The position numbers and the translations under genes are program-made. A stretch of 7,931 nt of DNA from Bacillota bacterium (GTDB lineage Bacteria; Bacillota; Clostridia; Lachnospirales; Lachnospiraceae). Below are positions 6,654 through 7,931 of the stretch, piece by piece; positions within the stretch are counted from its first letter, which is position 1; each line of letters opens with the position of its first letter. The notes below the pieces were generated by a model. That model was not told the origin of the DNA. It worked only from the letters and a program-made list of their open reading frames with translations, and made no database searches. The stretch spans positions 1 through 7,931 of the forward strand of contig JAEWEO010000077.1 in NCBI GenBank assembly GCA_023389295.1, in the 5' to 3' direction.

Positions 6654-6660
6654 GAGGTGA
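6654..6660 (+). promoter_or_regulatory. Ribosome binding site of the isomerase gene
   Basis: GAGGTGA lies 4 nt before the ATG at 6665 and supports that start. The overlapping ATG at 6652 is out of frame. Confidence 0.75.
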
Positions 6661-6664
6661 AGCG

Positions 6665-7931
6665 ATGATTAAAATTGGTTACGCACCAACAAGAAGAAGT
6701 ATCTTTAGTGCTCCTGATGCGGTAAAATACCGTAATTTAATTGCAGATCGGTTAAAGGAACTAGGTGTCGAATTTGTTGACATTACAGACATCAACGAAG
6801 AAGGGCTTTTGTATAAGGAAGAGGATGAGAAGAAAATTGCAGAGAAATTTTCGAAGGAACAAATTGACGGTTTGTTTTTACCTCACTGCAATTTTGGAAC
6901 AGAGTTTGAATGTGCAAGACTTGCTAAGAGACTGAATGTTCCTGTTTTGTTATGGGGACCAAGGGATGAAAGACCGGATGAAAATGGAATACGCTTAAGA
7001 GACAGCCAATGTGGTCTCTTTGCAACGGGAAAGGTACTTAGAAGATTTCGCATTCCATTTACTTATTTAACAAACTGTAGAGTAACAGATCCGGAATTTG
7101 AGAGAGGAATATTTAATTTCCTAGCAGTATGCAATGTGGTAAAGGCTTTTCGTAGTACTCGTATTCTTCAAATTGGACCTAGACCAAGTGATTTCTGGTC
7201 GACCATGTGTAACGAAGGTGAATTATTAGAGAAATTCAATATACAATTGGCTCCAATTCCTTTGCCGGAGCTTACGAAAGAAATGAAAAAAGTAAAAGAA
7301 GAAGGCACCCAGGTGGCAGAGGTGATTTCCTATTGTAAAGACAATATGTGTATTAAGATTAAGGAGCATGAGTTAGAGAATGTAGCTGCGTTAAAAGTAG
7401 CAATTCGAAGACTGGCGGACAAATATGGCTGTAATGCAGCTGCTATCCAATGCTGGAATGCTTTGCAGGGAGAGATTGGTATTATGCCCTGTGCTGCAAA
7501 CTCCTTATTAAATGAAGAGGGCTTCCCGGTGGTATGTGAGACAGATATTCACGGTGCAATTACTGCTATTATGGTGGAAGCAGCAGGCATGGGAAAAAAT
7601 CATGGCTTCTTTGCAGACTGGACCGTAAGACATCCGGATAATGAGAATGGAGAACTACTTCAACATTGCGGTCCTTGGCCCATATCAGTAGCGAAAGAAA
7701 AACCCTCCATTGGTTATCCTCTAGCGTTTGATCATCCGGGTGCAGTTGAAGCGGAGGCAAAGCATGGAGAGATTACTCTTTGCAGATTCGATGGTGATAA
7801 TGGAGAATACTCCATGTTACTTGGAAATGCAAAAGGAATTGAAGGACCGTATACAAAGGGAACCTATTTGTGGATAGAAGTTGAAAATTTAAAGCGCCTT
7901 GAGGATAAAATCGTTTGTGGTCCATACATAC
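6665..7931 (+). CDS. L-fucose/L-arabinose isomerase-family protein (3' end cut by the window)
   Basis: 422 codons are present and the frame is still open at the window end. The protein starts MIKIGYAPTRRSIFSAPDA and has the ketose/aldose isomerase layout of the FucI-like family (COG2407 type): an N-terminal Rossmann-like part (DGLFLPHCNFGTEFECARLAKRLNVPVLLWGPRDE, ~68-102), a middle part (ILQIGPRPSDFWST) and a catalytic part with CWNALQGEIGIMPC and CETDIHGA. Glu270 and Asp294 are 24 residues apart, the same spacing as the metal-binding Glu337 and Asp361 of E. coli FucI. This supports Mn2+-dependent aldose-ketose isomerisation in the cytoplasm. The third ligand, a C-terminal His, is expected just beyond the edge. 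Family members of this shorter type are about 470-500 residues, so the visible part is most of the protein. The true sugar (L-fucose, L-arabinose or another) cannot be decided. The strong promoter, candidate operator and divergent LacI gene indicate sugar-inducible expression, and it is likely the first gene of a catabolic operon. Confidence 0.88.
   Translation, partial: MIKIGYAPTRRSIFSAPDAVKYRNLIADRLKELGVEFVDITDINEEGLLYKEEDEKKIAEKFSKEQIDGLFLPHCNFGTEFECARLAKRLNVPVLLWGPRDERPDENGIRLRDSQCGLFATGKVLRRFRIPFTYLTNCRVTDPEFERGIFNFLAVCNVVKAFRSTRILQIGPRPSDFWSTMCNEGELLEKFNIQLAPIPLPELTKEMKKVKEEGTQVAEVISYCKDNMCIKIKEHELENVAALKVAIRRLADKYGCNAAAIQCWNALQGEIGIMPCAANSLLNEEGFPVVCETDIHGAITAIMVEAAGMGKNHGFFADWTVRHPDNENGELLQHCGPWPISVAKEKPSIGYPLAFDHPGAVEAEAKHGEITLCRFDGDNGEYSMLLGNAKGIEGPYTKGTYLWIEVENLKRLEDKIVCGPYI

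Larger units (their letters stand above)
6496..6664 (+). other. Long structured 5' leader of the isomerase gene
   Basis: The predicted transcript carries about 170 nt before the ATG. GCAATC (6546-6551) pairs with GATTGC (6568-6573), and inside it CTA (6554-6556) pairs with TAG (6563-6565) around a 6-nt loop. ACTCA (6594-6598) pairs with TGAGT (6606-6610). TTACT-TTG-AGTAA (6600-6612) is an alternative fold of the same bases. No known riboswitch was recognised and no terminator-like stem with a U-run is present. Confidence 0.4.

Noticed and set aside
6496..6664. Riboswitch in the isomerase leader
   Set aside because: No known aptamer core was recognised and there is no terminator or sequestering stem before the ribosome binding site.
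7569..7760. Antisense open frame inside the isomerase gene
   Set aside because: It is a shadow of the conserved isomerase frame, with no recognisable domain.
1..7931. CRISPR array, tRNA, rRNA or insertion-sequence genes
   Set aside because: No spaced direct repeats, cloverleaf-like sequence, rRNA stretch or transposase was seen on either strand.

Overview
The window looks like a chromosomal segment from a low-GC Gram-positive bacterium of the class Clostridia, probably a Lachnospiraceae-type organism. This is inferred from the AT-rich intergenic DNA, the strong AGGAG-type ribosome binding sites, a secreted Ig-like/BspA-type leucine-rich-repeat/transglutaminase protein, and a LacI regulator divergent from a sugar isomerase. 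I cannot name the species.

Layout. (1) 2-2671, plus strand: the C-terminal ~889 residues of a MukB/SMC-like coiled-coil ATPase, best matched to JetC of the Wadjet (JetABCD/MksBEF-type) anti-plasmid condensins. Its N-terminus and Walker A lie upstream. A small hairpin with a T-run follows its stop codon, so no jetD lies directly downstream. (2) 2751-3233, plus: a GNAT acetyltransferase with its own good ribosome binding site. (3) 3251-3352: a striking nested inverted repeat (13-bp outer arms, 13-bp inner arms, a 5-bp innermost hairpin) between two converging genes. It probably includes a terminator. (4) 3388-5112, minus: a secreted protein with signal peptide, Ig-like domain, about nine LRR_5 repeats and a transglutaminase-like domain with an intact Cys-His-Asp triad. 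The ribosome binding site favours a start 10 codons inside the longest reading frame. (5) 5282-6301, minus: a LacI-family repressor. (6) 6302-6664: a divergent control region with a recognisable sigma-A-type promoter for each direction. A nearly identical AT-rich element (19/21 matches) sits just after each -10 box, and a long structured leader precedes the plus-strand gene. (7) 6665-7931, plus: an L-fucose/L-arabinose isomerase-family protein, cut off by the window end.

How it fits together. The right half is a classic divergent sugar-utilisation module: the LacI protein probably represses both itself and the isomerase gene through the paired elements. The left half is the end of a plasmid-defence or condensin operon followed by unrelated single genes. 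The most interesting points are the nested inverted repeat, the Wadjet-like ATPase whose operon seems to end at jetC, and a LacI protein whose usual hinge-helix motif is not recognisable, paired with candidate operators that lack the usual central CpG.
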